A stretch of DNA of 64,000 bases from Nostoc sp. 'Peltigera membranacea cyanobiont' 210A (GCF_002246015.1 NZ_NOLJ01000001.1:682293-746292), one strand, 5' to 3'. Positions 38,976 through 48,411 are shown, counted from the stretch's first letter. The notes: generated by a model not told the origin, from the letters alone. Numbers and translations: made by a program.

Positions 38976-39638
38976 CTAAAGGACACTGGCAGGGAGTGGG
39001 GGATTTGCGAGTTCTTCTTTCTCAAAAACTCGGTCAATCAGTCCATATTCCTTCGCTTCATAAGGTGTCAGATACAACAACCTATCCATGTCTTTAGTAA
39101 TTTTTTCTGGGGCCTGTCCAGTGGTGCGATGTAAGATATCAACTAACGCCCCTTTATTTACCAAAACTTCCCTGGCGCGAATTTGAATATCCGTTGCTTG
39201 ACCTTGGGCGTAGCTCTTGGGCTGATGCAGGATAATCGAGGAGTGAGGCAAACTAGCGCGGCAACCTTTTGTACCAGCACTGAGAAGCATCGCCGCCATT
39301 CCCATCGCGGAACCGACGCAGATGGTGTGGATAGGAGGTTTGATATATTTCATGGTGTCAAAGATAGCGAAGGCTTCGGTTTCAAAGCCAATGGGTTCGC
39401 CACTGTAACCGGAAGTGCCGGTGGAGTTGATATAGATTTTAATCGGTTTGTCGGGGTCGTCGGATTGCAAAAACAGCAATTCGGCTACGATTAATTCCGT
39501 AACAGCAGGCACCAGTGGCATCCCAATATAGACGATTCGCTCCTTCAATAAAAGGGAAGGTAAATCTGGCGGTGGTGTCCGGTAAAAGTTATCGCCGTAA
39601 TATGGGGCTTGAACAGCCTTAATTGGGGAAATGTCCAT
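38976..39638 (-). CDS. clpR: ClpR, catalytically inactive ClpP homologue
   Basis: A ClpP-fold subunit of 220 residues. Aligned with the neighbouring ClpP, its active-site segment reads VGSAMGMAAMLLSAG where ClpP has [15 protein letters not shown], so the catalytic Ser is Gly. His (IILHQPKSY) and Asp (DMDRLLY) positions are kept. An extra loop TGTSGYSGEPIGFETEA marks the ClpR type. It forms mixed rings with ClpP3 in cyanobacteria and plastids. ATG at 39638; first gene of the clpR-clpP pair, divergent from the vWA genes. Confidence 0.94.
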   Translation of the reverse strand: MDISPIKAVQAPYYGDNFYRTPPPDLPSLLLKERIVYIGMPLVPAVTELIVAELLFLQSDDPDKPIKIYINSTGTSGYSGEPIGFETEAFAIFDTMKYIKPPIHTICVGSAMGMAAMLLSAGTKGCRASLPHSSIILHQPKSYAQGQATDIQIRAREVLVNKGALVDILHRTTGQAPEKITKDMDRLLYLTPYEAKEYGLIDRVFEKEELANPPLPASVL

Positions 39639-39876
39639 AGCAACTGATCGCCTGAAACTATGCCGTTAACTGTAATACATCCTAGCGCGATGCCAGTCTT
39701 CCTCAAGGTGCGGATTTCTCCCTAATGCTGAAGGTGGCTTCGCATCTGCCAATGCTTGGCTTCTAAGATATTCTGATTATATTAGTGTATTTGTGTTGGA
39801 TAGGTTTTCCGTAGAGCTAAAGTAGTGCTTTGAAGTTATTTTTTAATATGTATATCCTGAATAGGGACTCTGAGTT

Positions 39877-41133
39877 ATGAAGGTTAATTTGCAGCCTGCC
39901 TTGAATGATGGTAATTTGGACGCAAATCAACTGAACAGTCAACGTCAGTTGGGAATTTCGATTTCAGCGATCGCAGAGACTCAAGACCGCCATGTACCCC
40001 TGAATTTATGCTTAATTCTCGATCATAGTGGTTCAATGAACGGGCGATCACTAGAAACGGTGAAAAAAGCAGCGAATCGTCTAGTAGATAGACTTAATCC
40101 CGGCGATCGCCTCAGTGTGGTAGTTTTCGATCACCGTGCCAAAGTCTTAGTACCTAGTCAAAGTGTCGAAAATCCAGAGAAAATCAAGCAGCAAATTAAT
40201 CGCCTAGCCGCCGATGGGGGAACTGCGATTGATGAAGGACTGCGCTTGGGGATTGAAGAGTTGGCGAAGGGCAAAAAAGATACTGTTTCCCAAGCCTTTT
40301 TGTTAACCGACGGGGAAAATGAACACGGTGATAACAATCGCTGTTTGAAATTCGCCCAATTGGCTGCTAGCTATAATTTGACTTTGAATACTTTGGGATT
40401 TGGTGACAACTGGAACCAAGATGTTTTAGAAAAAATCGCCGATGCTGGCTTAGGTACTTTATCTTATATTCAAAAACCCGAACAGGCAGAGGAAGAGTTT
40501 AATCGCCTGTTCAGCCGTATTCAAACTGTGGGATTGACTAATGCTTATCTGTTATTCTCCCTGATGCCCTATGTCCGGCTAGCAGAACTCAAACCTATCG
40601 CCCAAGTTTCCCCAGACACAATCGAGTTACCACTGCAACAAGAAGCTGATGGACGTTTCGCTGTGCGGCTGGGAGATTTAATGAAAGATGCAGAACGGGT
40701 AATCTTAGCTAATATTTATTTGGGACAATTGCCAACAGGTGAACAAGCGATCGCTAATGTGCAAGTCCGCTACGATGACCCAGCCGCCAATAAAGTAGGT
40801 TTAGTTACACCAAATATCCCAGTTTATGCCCATGTAGTGAAAAATTACCAAGCAGACCCGAATCCCCAGGTACAGCATTCTATTTTAGCATTAGCTAAGT
40901 ATCGCCAAACCCAGCTAGCGGAAACGAAATTGCAACAGGGCGATCGCTCTGGTGCGGCGACAATGTTACAAACGGCTGCTAAAACTGCACTGCAAATGGG
41001 AGATACTGGGGCGGCGACGGTGTTGCAAACTTCTGCCACCCAGCTACAATCTGGTGGAGATTTATCTGAAAGCGATCGCAAGAAAACCAGAATTGTCTCC
41101 AAAACAGTTTTGCAAGATACCCCTCCTCAATGA
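39877..41133 (+). CDS. von Willebrand factor A domain protein (first of tandem pair)
   Basis: A 418-residue soluble protein. The vWA domain (about 40-230) has the metal-ion adhesion site DxSxS in LDHSGSMNG, the Thr of GGTAIDEGL and the Asp of LLTDGENEHGD. The C-terminal half has a beta-rich region and an Ala/Gln-rich helix (GAATMLQTAAKTALQMGD). No signal peptide, so it acts in the cytoplasm or on the inner membrane face. It overlaps the next gene as ATGA. The two proteins are alike throughout, a tandem duplication. Role unknown; such proteins often work with MoxR-type ATPases, none of which is adjacent. Confidence 0.92.
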   Translation: MKVNLQPALNDGNLDANQLNSQRQLGISISAIAETQDRHVPLNLCLILDHSGSMNGRSLETVKKAANRLVDRLNPGDRLSVVVFDHRAKVLVPSQSVENPEKIKQQINRLAADGGTAIDEGLRLGIEELAKGKKDTVSQAFLLTDGENEHGDNNRCLKFAQLAASYNLTLNTLGFGDNWNQDVLEKIADAGLGTLSYIQKPEQAEEEFNRLFSRIQTVGLTNAYLLFSLMPYVRLAELKPIAQVSPDTIELPLQQEADGRFAVRLGDLMKDAERVILANIYLGQLPTGEQAIANVQVRYDDPAANKVGLVTPNIPVYAHVVKNYQADPNPQVQHSILALAKYRQTQLAETKLQQGDRSGAATMLQTAAKTALQMGDTGAATVLQTSATQLQSGGDLSESDRKKTRIVSKTVLQDTPPQ

Positions 41134-42410
41134 AAGTTAAATTGCTCTCGGCGTTAAATGACAATAATGTTGATGTGGCTCAAACAAGTAGCCAACGTCA
41201 ACTAGCAATGACGATTTTTGCGATCGCTGGTGAGTCCGATCAAAATCTCCCCCTTAATCTCTGCTTGATTTTGGATAAAAGTGGTTCCATGCATGGACAA
41301 CCAATTAAAACGGTGATCCAGGCGGTAGAAGGATTAATCGATCGGTTGAAAGTTGGCGATCGCATCTCAGTTGTGGCTTTTTCCGGTTCTGCGGAAGTCA
41401 TTATCCCTAACCAAGCGATCAAAGACCCCGAAAGCATCAAATCTCAAATTAAAAGCAAACTGACTGCTAGCGGCGGCACTGCGATCGCTGATGGTTTGGA
41501 ACTGGGAATTACAGAATTGATGAAGGGTACAAGAGGCGCTGTTTCCCAGGCGTTTCTGCTGACGGATGGGCATGGTGAAACCGGTTTGCGGATTTGGAAA
41601 TGGGATATCGGGCGAGATGACAATAAGCGCTGTCTGAAACTGGCACAAAAGGCTGCCAAGCTGAACCTAACGATCAACACTTTTGGATTTGGCAATAGCT
41701 GGAATCAAGATTTACTAGAAAAAATTGCCGATGTCGGTGGTGGGACTTTAGCCCATATTGAACGCCCTGAACAAGCTGTGGAGCAATTTAGCCGACTGTT
41801 TGGACGGATTCAATCGATTGGGCTAACTAATGCCTACTTGCTGTTATCTTTAGTGCCCAATGTCCGACTAGCAGAATTAAAACCCATTGCCCAAGTTGCC
41901 CCAGATACAATCGAGTTACCATTGGAACCCGAAGCTGATGGTAGCTTTGCTGTGCGTTTGGGAGATTTGATGCAGGATGTAGAACGGGTAGTTTTGGCGA
42001 ACATTTATCTGGGACAATTGCCAGAAGGGAAACAAGCGATCGCTCATCTGCAAATCCGTTATGATGATCCGTTAGTTAACGAAGAAGGTTTACTTTCGCC
42101 CCTCGTGCCAGTGTATGCAGATGTGGTGCGGGCGTATCAGCCAGATTCCAATCCCCAGGTACAACAGTCTATTTTAGCATTAGCGAAGTATCGCCAAACC
42201 CAGTTAGCCGAGGCGAAATTGCAACAAGGCGATCGCACTGGTGCAGCCACGATGCTGCAAACAGCTGCTAAAACTGCTTTACAAATCGGAGATAAAGGGG
42301 CGGCGACAGTCTTGCAAACTTCCGCCACTCGCCTGCAAGCTGGGGAAGAACTTTCCGAAGCAGACTTGAAGAAGACTAGAATTGCATCAAAAACCGTTTT
42401 ACAGGAATAG
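41130..42410 (+). CDS. von Willebrand factor A domain protein (second of tandem pair)
   Basis: A 426-residue paralogue of the preceding gene with the same design: LDKSGSMHG (metal site), GGTAIADGLELG, LLTDGHGETG, and the same C-terminal GAATMLQTAAKTALQIGDKGAATVLQTSAT. It differs by an insertion after the third metal-site loop (LRIWKWDIGRDD), which may change ligand choice. ATG at 41130 overlaps the upstream stop by 4 bp, so translation is coupled and the two are probably made in equal amounts, perhaps as a heteromer. Confidence 0.92.
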   Translation: MKVKLLSALNDNNVDVAQTSSQRQLAMTIFAIAGESDQNLPLNLCLILDKSGSMHGQPIKTVIQAVEGLIDRLKVGDRISVVAFSGSAEVIIPNQAIKDPESIKSQIKSKLTASGGTAIADGLELGITELMKGTRGAVSQAFLLTDGHGETGLRIWKWDIGRDDNKRCLKLAQKAAKLNLTINTFGFGNSWNQDLLEKIADVGGGTLAHIERPEQAVEQFSRLFGRIQSIGLTNAYLLLSLVPNVRLAELKPIAQVAPDTIELPLEPEADGSFAVRLGDLMQDVERVVLANIYLGQLPEGKQAIAHLQIRYDDPLVNEEGLLSPLVPVYADVVRAYQPDSNPQVQQSILALAKYRQTQLAEAKLQQGDRTGAATMLQTAAKTALQIGDKGAATVLQTSATRLQAGEELSEADLKKTRIASKTVLQE

Positions 42411-42551
42411 TAAAAATCCAGTGTTGCTGATTAACGGTATAAAAGTTTCGCGCCAAGGCGCAAAGCGAGAAAAAATATTTTATTCCTCAATTGAGCAACA
42501 AAGTAGTCGCATATTCCTAAGTTATTGATTAACAACCACCGAAGAGTTTGA

Positions 42552-42755
<204 letters not shown>

Positions 42756-42804
42756 GCTACCTGTCCATTCATGCTATTGGGATTACGGGTGATGCGATCT
42801 AATT

Positions 42805-43866
42805 TCATGGAAGTAACCCTAGCTCCTTGCGAAAATCATCGTCGTATATTCCTTCATGCCAAAATGTAGCAGTTCTGATCTGATCTACAGTAATGAATCT
42901 TGCTCCACGTAAGTCAGCGTCCTTAAGGTTAGTACCATCAAGGTTTGCATTATCAAGATTAGCACTTTGTAGATTAGCGTTTCTCAGATCAGCGAACCGC
43001 AGATCAACACGTGCTGCGCTAGCTCCCTCAAGATTCGCATTCTGAAGGTTTGTACCCTGCCAATTATTTTTCAATCCACCCATAATTGCACCTCGTAGAT
43101 CTGCACCTTGGAGATTAGCTCCTTCAAGATTTGCATTCCATAACAAGGCATTTGCCAGTTTTGCGTCTTTAAGATCAACACCTGGAGCTATCAGGTAAAC
43201 TTCTGCTTTTTGAGGATCAAAGCCATCTGGAAATTTAGTTTCTTGATCGTACAAAGCGTGTGTGAACCCAACGTCTATGAACACAGCATTACTAAAATCA
43301 GCACCAAAGAGCCGTGCCCTAGTAAAATAAACAACATTGAATGTGGCGTTACAGAAGTTAGCTTCACTTAAATCAGCCTTCTGAAAACCGCAAACATAGA
43401 GGTAAGAGTCTTCTAAATTAAGCTTCTCAAGCTGTGCCCCGTCAGCCGCAATATTGGTGAGCTTAATTGGTTTTCCATCAGTATCCTTTTCTGCTGCTAA
43501 ACCCTCTAAAGCAATCTTCAACGAAGTGCTGTATAGCATACCGCTCTTTACTCTTTGCGTGGTTCTCGCTGCATCAATTGATCTCCAATACTCAAGCTGT
43601 CTTCTTCTTGCCTCTTCTTCTGCTCTCTGTTCCCATTTGGGAATTTCCCTCAGGAAGGCAATAGCAGCAAGCAGTAAACCAAGTTTACTAAGAGAATCAA
43701 GAACTTTGATAAATGCTGATTTTTCAAGGCAAGCAGCAAGTTGATCAGAAAACATAAACGTGACTAATAAAAGAATGGCTATTACTAACCAAATACCCCA
43801 TTCCTCACGTATGGTTTCACAGATTAGGGAACTCAGAGTTTGGCGCTTATGTTTTTTACCAGCCAT
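42805..43866 (-). CDS. Membrane-anchored pentapeptide-repeat protein
   Basis: A 353-residue protein. A basic start, one or two hydrophobic spans (WGIWLVIAILLLVTFMF, residues 23-39, and LSKLGLLLAAIAFL, about 59-72) and a charged coiled region (PKWEQRAEEEARRRQ) precede the pentapeptide repeats (A[DN]LxX), from about residue 145 to 335: ADLSEANF, LEGANLQGADLRGA, LRNANLQSANLDNANLDGTNLKDADLRGA. These form a right-handed square beta-helix. The repeats are interrupted by an insertion at about 200-235. Probably faces the cytoplasm. Role unknown. ATG at 43866. Confidence 0.9.
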   Translation of the reverse strand: MAGKKHKRQTLSSLICETIREEWGIWLVIAILLLVTFMFSDQLAACLEKSAFIKVLDSLSKLGLLLAAIAFLREIPKWEQRAEEEARRRQLEYWRSIDAARTTQRVKSGMLYSTSLKIALEGLAAEKDTDGKPIKLTNIAADGAQLEKLNLEDSYLYVCGFQKADLSEANFCNATFNVVYFTRARLFGADFSNAVFIDVGFTHALYDQETKFPDGFDPQKAEVYLIAPGVDLKDAKLANALLWNANLEGANLQGADLRGAIMGGLKNNWQGTNLQNANLEGASAARVDLRFADLRNANLQSANLDNANLDGTNLKDADLRGARFITVDQIRTATFWHEGIYDDDFRKELGLLP

Positions 43867-44277
43867 ACTGCTTAATTTAGTTGAAAACCAATCAAATCTA
43901 TTATTGCCTTGTTTTTTTGCGTAGAGAAATGGTTAGACATCAGTCAAAGTGGATTATCTCACCCGATTCAAACCCAAATTCAATGCTCTGGCTAGCAAAC
44001 CTGTTAGGGGAGACTGCAAAAAAACATATCAACCGTGTTTTAAAATTATTCTTTATGTGTCTTGGATTTGGGTCTTCGGGGTGATATTTTTTCAGGGTAA
44101 GTATCTTAGCGTATTTTTGTTCAGAGACTTAGATACAATTGTATGCTTGCTCCCGAATTGTTCTCAATGGCTATGGCGCATCATTGTTCGTTGAAGCGGC
44201 ACAATAAGAATTGATGCAGCTCTAACAGTTAGAACAGAAGTGCAAGCAACACCCAAGAGCCGAAAATAAGAACCAAT
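43867..44277. other. 411-bp gap upstream of the hybrid kinase
   Basis: Frames of 65-80 codons occur on the plus strand, but they overlap each other, lack ribosome sites and family features. I take the region as non-coding. It must hold the promoters of both divergent genes; I cannot place them. Confidence 0.5.
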
Positions 44278-45996
44278 ATGCCTGACTTCCTCAGCAACTT
44301 CCTTTCAACTTCCTTCATTCCCCACGGGCATTGTTACCTCTGGAAGCCGGGTTTAGTCTGGCTACATTTAACTTCAGATGCATTGACTGCGATCGCTTAT
44401 TACTCAGTCGCCATAGCAATTGTTTACTTTACAAATCAGCGCAAAGATTTGCCAGCCAACACTGTAACGCTTCTTACTGGGTACTTTTTTGTCTTTGCCC
44501 TGTGTGGCACTACCCATCTAATGGGAGTAGTTACGCTCTGGTATCCCATTTATTGGTTTACAGGGCTGCTGAAAGCCTTTAATGCTATATGGTCATCCTA
44601 TGCGTTCACCTTTTTATTGATTCCGTTAATTCCAATTGCTCTAGATGCACCAAGTCCAGCCCAGCTAGCCATCACGAACCAGGAACTGTTAGATAGCCGA
44701 AGCCGCATCCAATCGATCAATGTGGAGCTAGAGCAACGGGTGCAGGAACGCACAGCAGAACTGGAAGCGTCCAATCGCGCCAAAGATGAATTGTTAATCC
44801 GCGAACAAGTCATCCGAGCTGAGGCTGAGGCAGCTAATCGCGCTAAAGACGAGTTTCTCTCTGTTCTCTCTCATGAATTGAGAACACCGCTCAATGCCAT
44901 TTTGGGGTGGTCGCAGATGTTACGCAAACAACATCTGAGTCAGGATAGAATCATGCGTGCCTTGGAGACAATCGAGCGGAACGCCAGGTCTCAAACAAAG
45001 ATCGTTGAAGATATCCTTGATATCTCTGGCATGATCACAGGCAAACTACGTCTGCAAGTCCGTCCAGTCAACCTAGTTCAAGTAATTGAGGCAGCCATCG
45101 AGTCTGTGCGGCTGGCGGCTGAGGCAAAGTCAATTCGCATTCAAAGCGTCTTGGATGGTTCAAAAAATCCCATATCGGGTGATGCCGACCGTTTACAGCA
45201 AGTCGTTTGGAACCTGCTTTCAAACGCCATCAAATTCACACCCAAAGGAGGGAAATTACAGATCCGCTTGGAACGAATCAATTCCCATGTTGAAATTACC
45301 GTTAGCGATACAGGAGTTGGCATCAGCCCGGATTTTCTCCCCTATGTCTTCGATCGCTTCCGCCAACACGATAGTACCACCACCCGAAGTTATGGTGGAC
45401 TAGGTTTAGGGTTAGCAATAGCTCGTCAGCTAATTGAATTACATGGCGGGACAATAACCGTAGCAAGTCCAGGAATCGGACAGGGGACAACCTTTATTGT
45501 CAAGCTGCCCGTTGCGATCATCTACAAATCATCGAGTGAGCCAGAGGCATTAGACTTGATTACTCAAGCTGATGGGACGATTGATGCTCCGCTTACGTTG
45601 TCAGGCTTACAGATATTGGTTGTGGAGGACGAGGCAGATTCGCTAGAATTGCTAAGTACAATTTTGCAAGAGTATGGCGCCCAAGTCATTTCCGTTACCT
45701 CTGTCAGTGAAGCATTGGAAATCATCGAAAACGCCACAAGTCAGAGCTTAGATGTTTTAGTGAGCGATATTGGGATGCCGAATGAGGATGGCTACTCACT
45801 AATTCGGAAACTACGGCAACTTGAAGCACAGCGTGGTGGTCGGATGCCAGCCGTTGCACTAACGGCGTATGCAAGAAGCGACGATCGCAAACAGGCTCTA
45901 TTAGCAGGCTTTCAGATGCATCTTCCCAAACCCGTAGAAGCAGCCGAGTTAGCGACGGTGATTGCCAGTCTGACAGGACGAACGGGAAGGTTTTAA
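44278..45996 (+). CDS. Hybrid histidine kinase with ethylene-receptor-type membrane sensor
   Basis: A 572-residue membrane sensor. Residues 26-122 form three spans like the plant ETR1 ethylene-binding domain: Asp34 in LTSDALTAIAYYSV, and Cys76 and His80 in ALCGTTHLMG, with the same C-x3-H spacing as the copper ligands Cys65 and His69 of ETR1. A coiled coil (about 140-190) leads to HisKA (His199 in LSVLSHELRTPLN), HATPase (NLLSNAIKFTP, DTGVGISPDF, GGLGLGLAIA) and a C-terminal receiver (VVEDEAD, phospho-Asp in VSDIGMPNEDG, Lys in LPKP). No GAF domain, unlike ETR1. Copper and ethylene binding are inferred. No separate regulator gene follows. ATG at 44278. Confidence 0.92.
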   Translation: MPDFLSNFLSTSFIPHGHCYLWKPGLVWLHLTSDALTAIAYYSVAIAIVYFTNQRKDLPANTVTLLTGYFFVFALCGTTHLMGVVTLWYPIYWFTGLLKAFNAIWSSYAFTFLLIPLIPIALDAPSPAQLAITNQELLDSRSRIQSINVELEQRVQERTAELEASNRAKDELLIREQVIRAEAEAANRAKDEFLSVLSHELRTPLNAILGWSQMLRKQHLSQDRIMRALETIERNARSQTKIVEDILDISGMITGKLRLQVRPVNLVQVIEAAIESVRLAAEAKSIRIQSVLDGSKNPISGDADRLQQVVWNLLSNAIKFTPKGGKLQIRLERINSHVEITVSDTGVGISPDFLPYVFDRFRQHDSTTTRSYGGLGLGLAIARQLIELHGGTITVASPGIGQGTTFIVKLPVAIIYKSSSEPEALDLITQADGTIDAPLTLSGLQILVVEDEADSLELLSTILQEYGAQVISVTSVSEALEIIENATSQSLDVLVSDIGMPNEDGYSLIRKLRQLEAQRGGRMPAVALTAYARSDDRKQALLAGFQMHLPKPVEAAELATVIASLTGRTGRF

Positions 45997-46144
45997 TGTT
46001 CTAGGGATAATACCCTTTAGCCTTGAGAAAGCTCTCAGTCAATTGCTTGCGAAAAATACCAAAATGAGTAATTCAAATGTTATTTTGAGTAAACAATCAA
46101 ACATTTTAAGAAAGCAATATTTTATTAATTAACACTCCCTAGCG

Positions 46145-46208
46145 GCTGGTTTGCGTACAGATAATAATGCTGATGCTGCAAGCACAACCTTTAACCCCAA
46201 TGGAAGGG
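46145..46208 (+). pseudogene. Fragment of a second copy of the beta-propeller/phosphoesterase gene
   Basis: CTGGTTTGCGTACAGAT, GCTGATGCTG and AGCACA.CC.TTA.CCC..ATGGAA match 48604-48685 in the same order and orientation, with a 10-12 base gap. This encodes the LRTDDSADAA...STALSPDG part of the large exoprotein. No open frame of any length remains. The 319-bp gap 45997-46315 holds nothing else but hairpins near 46254-46296. Confidence 0.65.
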
Positions 46209-46253
46209 ACTTAGAAAAAACTAGGATTTAAATTATTCCGGTTCAAAAGTTTG

Positions 46254-46278
46254 TAGAGTAGGTGTTTTCCCTACTCTA
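46254..46278 (-). terminator. Hairpin 3' of the phytase-like gene
   Basis: TAGAGTAGG and CCTACTCTA form a perfect 9-bp stem with a 7-base loop; a smaller ACTCAT/ATGAGT stem lies next to it. Both lie within 60 bp of the stop of the minus-strand gene. No long U-tract, so termination is likely but not certain. Confidence 0.5.
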
Positions 46279-46315
46279 GCAACTCATAAAGATGAGTATT
46301 CAACCGAACTCAATA

Positions 46316-47716
46316 TCAATCTTTTCCTTTGATCTTCTGCGGTACGAAACTCGGCAAGTCAGTACTGTCAACCGCAAAAGCGAAAAACTTGTTTGGGTTG
46401 TCAACACTTGTCGAATGGTTGCTATCCGGCGCTAAAGTACCAAGAAAATCGTTGTCATTGGCGATGAATAATGTATGCTTTTCGATTCCGTTGATCGTCA
46501 CATCTTCTCCAAAGGCTAAACCTTCAAGCTTGGCAGGAATATCCTCTACTTTGATGCCGTTTTGAGTTAGTGCAAGCACCACGTCGAGAAACAGGGTTTT
46601 ACTAACTGCCTTGCCAACAAGGTTGCTTTCCCCGGTTATATTGCTTACTTCTTGAGCATTTGTCAGATCGATATGGTAAATCTTCTTAAAGGCAGCCTTG
46701 GAGCCGTCGCCCAAACCCTTGCCATCGCGTTCATCTACTAAGAATTCGCGATCGCTAATGGCCAAAATCTCGCTAACTGTGGGATATTTTGGTTTAGCCG
46801 CCGTACCAATATTATCTAGCTGATAGGCGTATTCCTGGGTAGCACCTGTGGCGATGTCAATCTTGACGATTCTGGTATAAGCCCCATTAGTACCACCGTC
46901 CTGAAGCAGCGGACTCTGCAAAATGCCAACTAGGGTTTTACCGTTAGGAGTAATTGCAAGTCCTTCCATACCCTTGTTCGCAACCCGACCGGAGGTGTTG
47001 CCATTGATTTCTGTATCACTAACGGGACTCAAGTTGCTGATTGCAAACTTGTTAGGTAGGTTAAAGACCCTCATCCGCTTACCTGTATTGCGGTTAAATT
47101 CATATATATATGGGCCATATTCATCCGAGATAAATATCTGCTCTCCACTATTGGATACACGCACCCCTTCAGGATCGAAACGCGCATTGTTGGGATATGT
47201 TGAGATTTGGGTGGGGTCGAAGTTGTCTGAACGTCCAGTGAAATAGTTTTTATTCTTGGTATTCAAGGCTGGGACACCGCTAGGTACACCCAGTCCCGCA
47301 CCATTTCCGTAGTAAAGAGGGTCTTTGCTGAACAGCAGAGTTGTGTCAATTAAAGAAGGGGTAAGGGTGAAAGGCAACGCTGAACCAAGTTCGCTTGGTA
47401 CAAGTTTCAGTTTGATAGTTTGCAAGCGGTTGATATAGGATGCGGTATCACTCACAGCGCTGTTGTATGATACCGCATTTGGGCCTCTGTCTGGGATAGC
47501 GATAAAGGTATTATTGCCAGCGTAGGCTAGTCCCGACCCTAGACCACCCAAGAGATTTCCTGCAACGCCGTTTTCTAGGGGAGCAGATGTTTCGGTGGAG
47601 CGATCGCCTATCTTACCATCTAGGCTCCCAATTGCAATCAATTTAACCTCTGCATTGGCGGCAGGAGCCATTGCAAATAACATCAACAAGGACAAAATAA
47701 GACTTTTATTGAGCAT
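46316..47716 (-). CDS. Secreted esterase-like phytase family protein
   Basis: A 466-residue exported protein. Signal peptide at residues 1-22 (SLILSLLMLFAMAPAANA). The mature part has the features of the esterase-like activity of phytase family, a beta-propeller: GLGSGLAYAGNNTFIAIPDRGPN, RFDPEGVRVSNSGEQIFISDEYGPYIYEF, GMEGLAITPNGKTLVG, and FLVDERDGKGLGDGS. Such proteins are thought to release phosphate from organic phosphates outside the membrane. A three-unit Pho-box-like site lies about 75-105 bp upstream, consistent with phosphate control. ATG at 47716. Confidence 0.9.
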   Translation of the reverse strand: MLNKSLILSLLMLFAMAPAANAEVKLIAIGSLDGKIGDRSTETSAPLENGVAGNLLGGLGSGLAYAGNNTFIAIPDRGPNAVSYNSAVSDTASYINRLQTIKLKLVPSELGSALPFTLTPSLIDTTLLFSKDPLYYGNGAGLGVPSGVPALNTKNKNYFTGRSDNFDPTQISTYPNNARFDPEGVRVSNSGEQIFISDEYGPYIYEFNRNTGKRMRVFNLPNKFAISNLSPVSDTEINGNTSGRVANKGMEGLAITPNGKTLVGILQSPLLQDGGTNGAYTRIVKIDIATGATQEYAYQLDNIGTAAKPKYPTVSEILAISDREFLVDERDGKGLGDGSKAAFKKIYHIDLTNAQEVSNITGESNLVGKAVSKTLFLDVVLALTQNGIKVEDIPAKLEGLAFGEDVTINGIEKHTLFIANDNDFLGTLAPDSNHSTSVDNPNKFFAFAVDSTDLPSFVPQKIKGKD

Positions 47717-47792
47717 ATCAGTTCTATTGCTAAAAGACAGTATTGATTGAAGAATATTGTCAGTTTTTTACTTTATTAGTATCTCTGATTAA

Positions 47793-47822
47793 TGGTTAAG
47801 TAAAAATTAAGCTCAGATTAAT
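47793..47822 (-). promoter_or_regulatory. Pho-box-like site: three 8-mers with 3-bp spacers
   Basis: On the minus strand, reading toward the phytase-like gene, the 8-mers ATTAATCT, CTTAATTT and CTTAACCA follow each other with 3-bp spacers. This is the layout described for the cyanobacterial PhoB-type (SphR) box, PyTTAAPyPy(T/A); only the first base of the first unit deviates. It ends 76 bp before the ATG. Confidence 0.55.
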
Positions 47823-48056
47823 CAAAAATTATCAAACTTTATTTAAAAACTACAAATAGTAGCATTCCCAATTTGTTAGCGAAACACAAAGAAAAACCAC
47901 TTTATATAAAAGTTGGATAAAGATCAAGCCTAAAACGTAAAAATTAAATAGTCGGAATTCATCAGCCAAGTTAAAAATTATAGGACTTACGTACTTTACA
48001 CATTGACCATTATGTGAAAAGTCAGCTTGTTAAACTAAAAGTCTTACCCTGCCTCG

Positions 48057-48157
48057 TTCCCAGGCTGTGCCTGGGAATGCGATCAAGTAGGCAGAGCCTA
48101 CTTGTTTGACGGGAGGCAGAGCCTCCCATAAGAGCATTACAAGGTAGAGCCTTGTAA
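48057..48157. repeat. Four consecutive short palindromes with shared GGCAGAGCC-type core
   Basis: Hairpins at 48057-48077 (TTCCCAGGC/GCCTGGGAA, loop TGT), 48084-48104 (CAAGTAGGC/GCCTACTTG, loop AGA), 48111-48127 (GGGAGGC/GCCTCCC, loop AGA) and 48137-48157 (TTACAAGGT/GCCTTGTAA, loop AGA). The arms differ but each stays complementary. They fill most of the 695-bp gap 47717-48411 that is not regulatory. Confidence 0.8.
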
Positions 48158-48349
48158 CGAGAGTTAATTTACAGTTGGCTGTTTTTGTCAAGGCGTAAGT
48201 TCTAAATTAAAAAAATTGCAAGTAATTTAATAACTAAAACCTGATTACTATATTTCCACTCAACAACATCAAAAAGGAATAAGGTGTTAAAAAAAACTTA
48301 ACTAGATAAAATCCGCCACTACCAAAATATAACCAAAAATTACTGATGG

Positions 48350-48396
48350 CTTAACCATTAACCATAAATATCTGTACTTGAATGGTTATGGTTATC
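48350..48396 (+). promoter_or_regulatory. Imperfect inverted repeat with TTAACC motifs upstream of exoprotein gene
   Basis: CTTAACCATTAACCAT (48350-48365) and AATGGTTATGGTTAT (48381-48395) are near complements, 16-60 bp before the ATG. The word CTTAACCATTAA also occurs upstream of the divergent phytase-like gene (complement of 47789-47800). A shared regulator, perhaps the phosphate system, is possible. Confidence 0.4.
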
Positions 48397-48411
48397 CTAT
48401 AGAAAAATCGC

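Noticed and set aside
43881-44194. Two overlapping plus-strand frames of 67 and 81 codons
   Set aside because: They overlap in different frames, lack ribosome sites, and show no family or membrane-protein logic.
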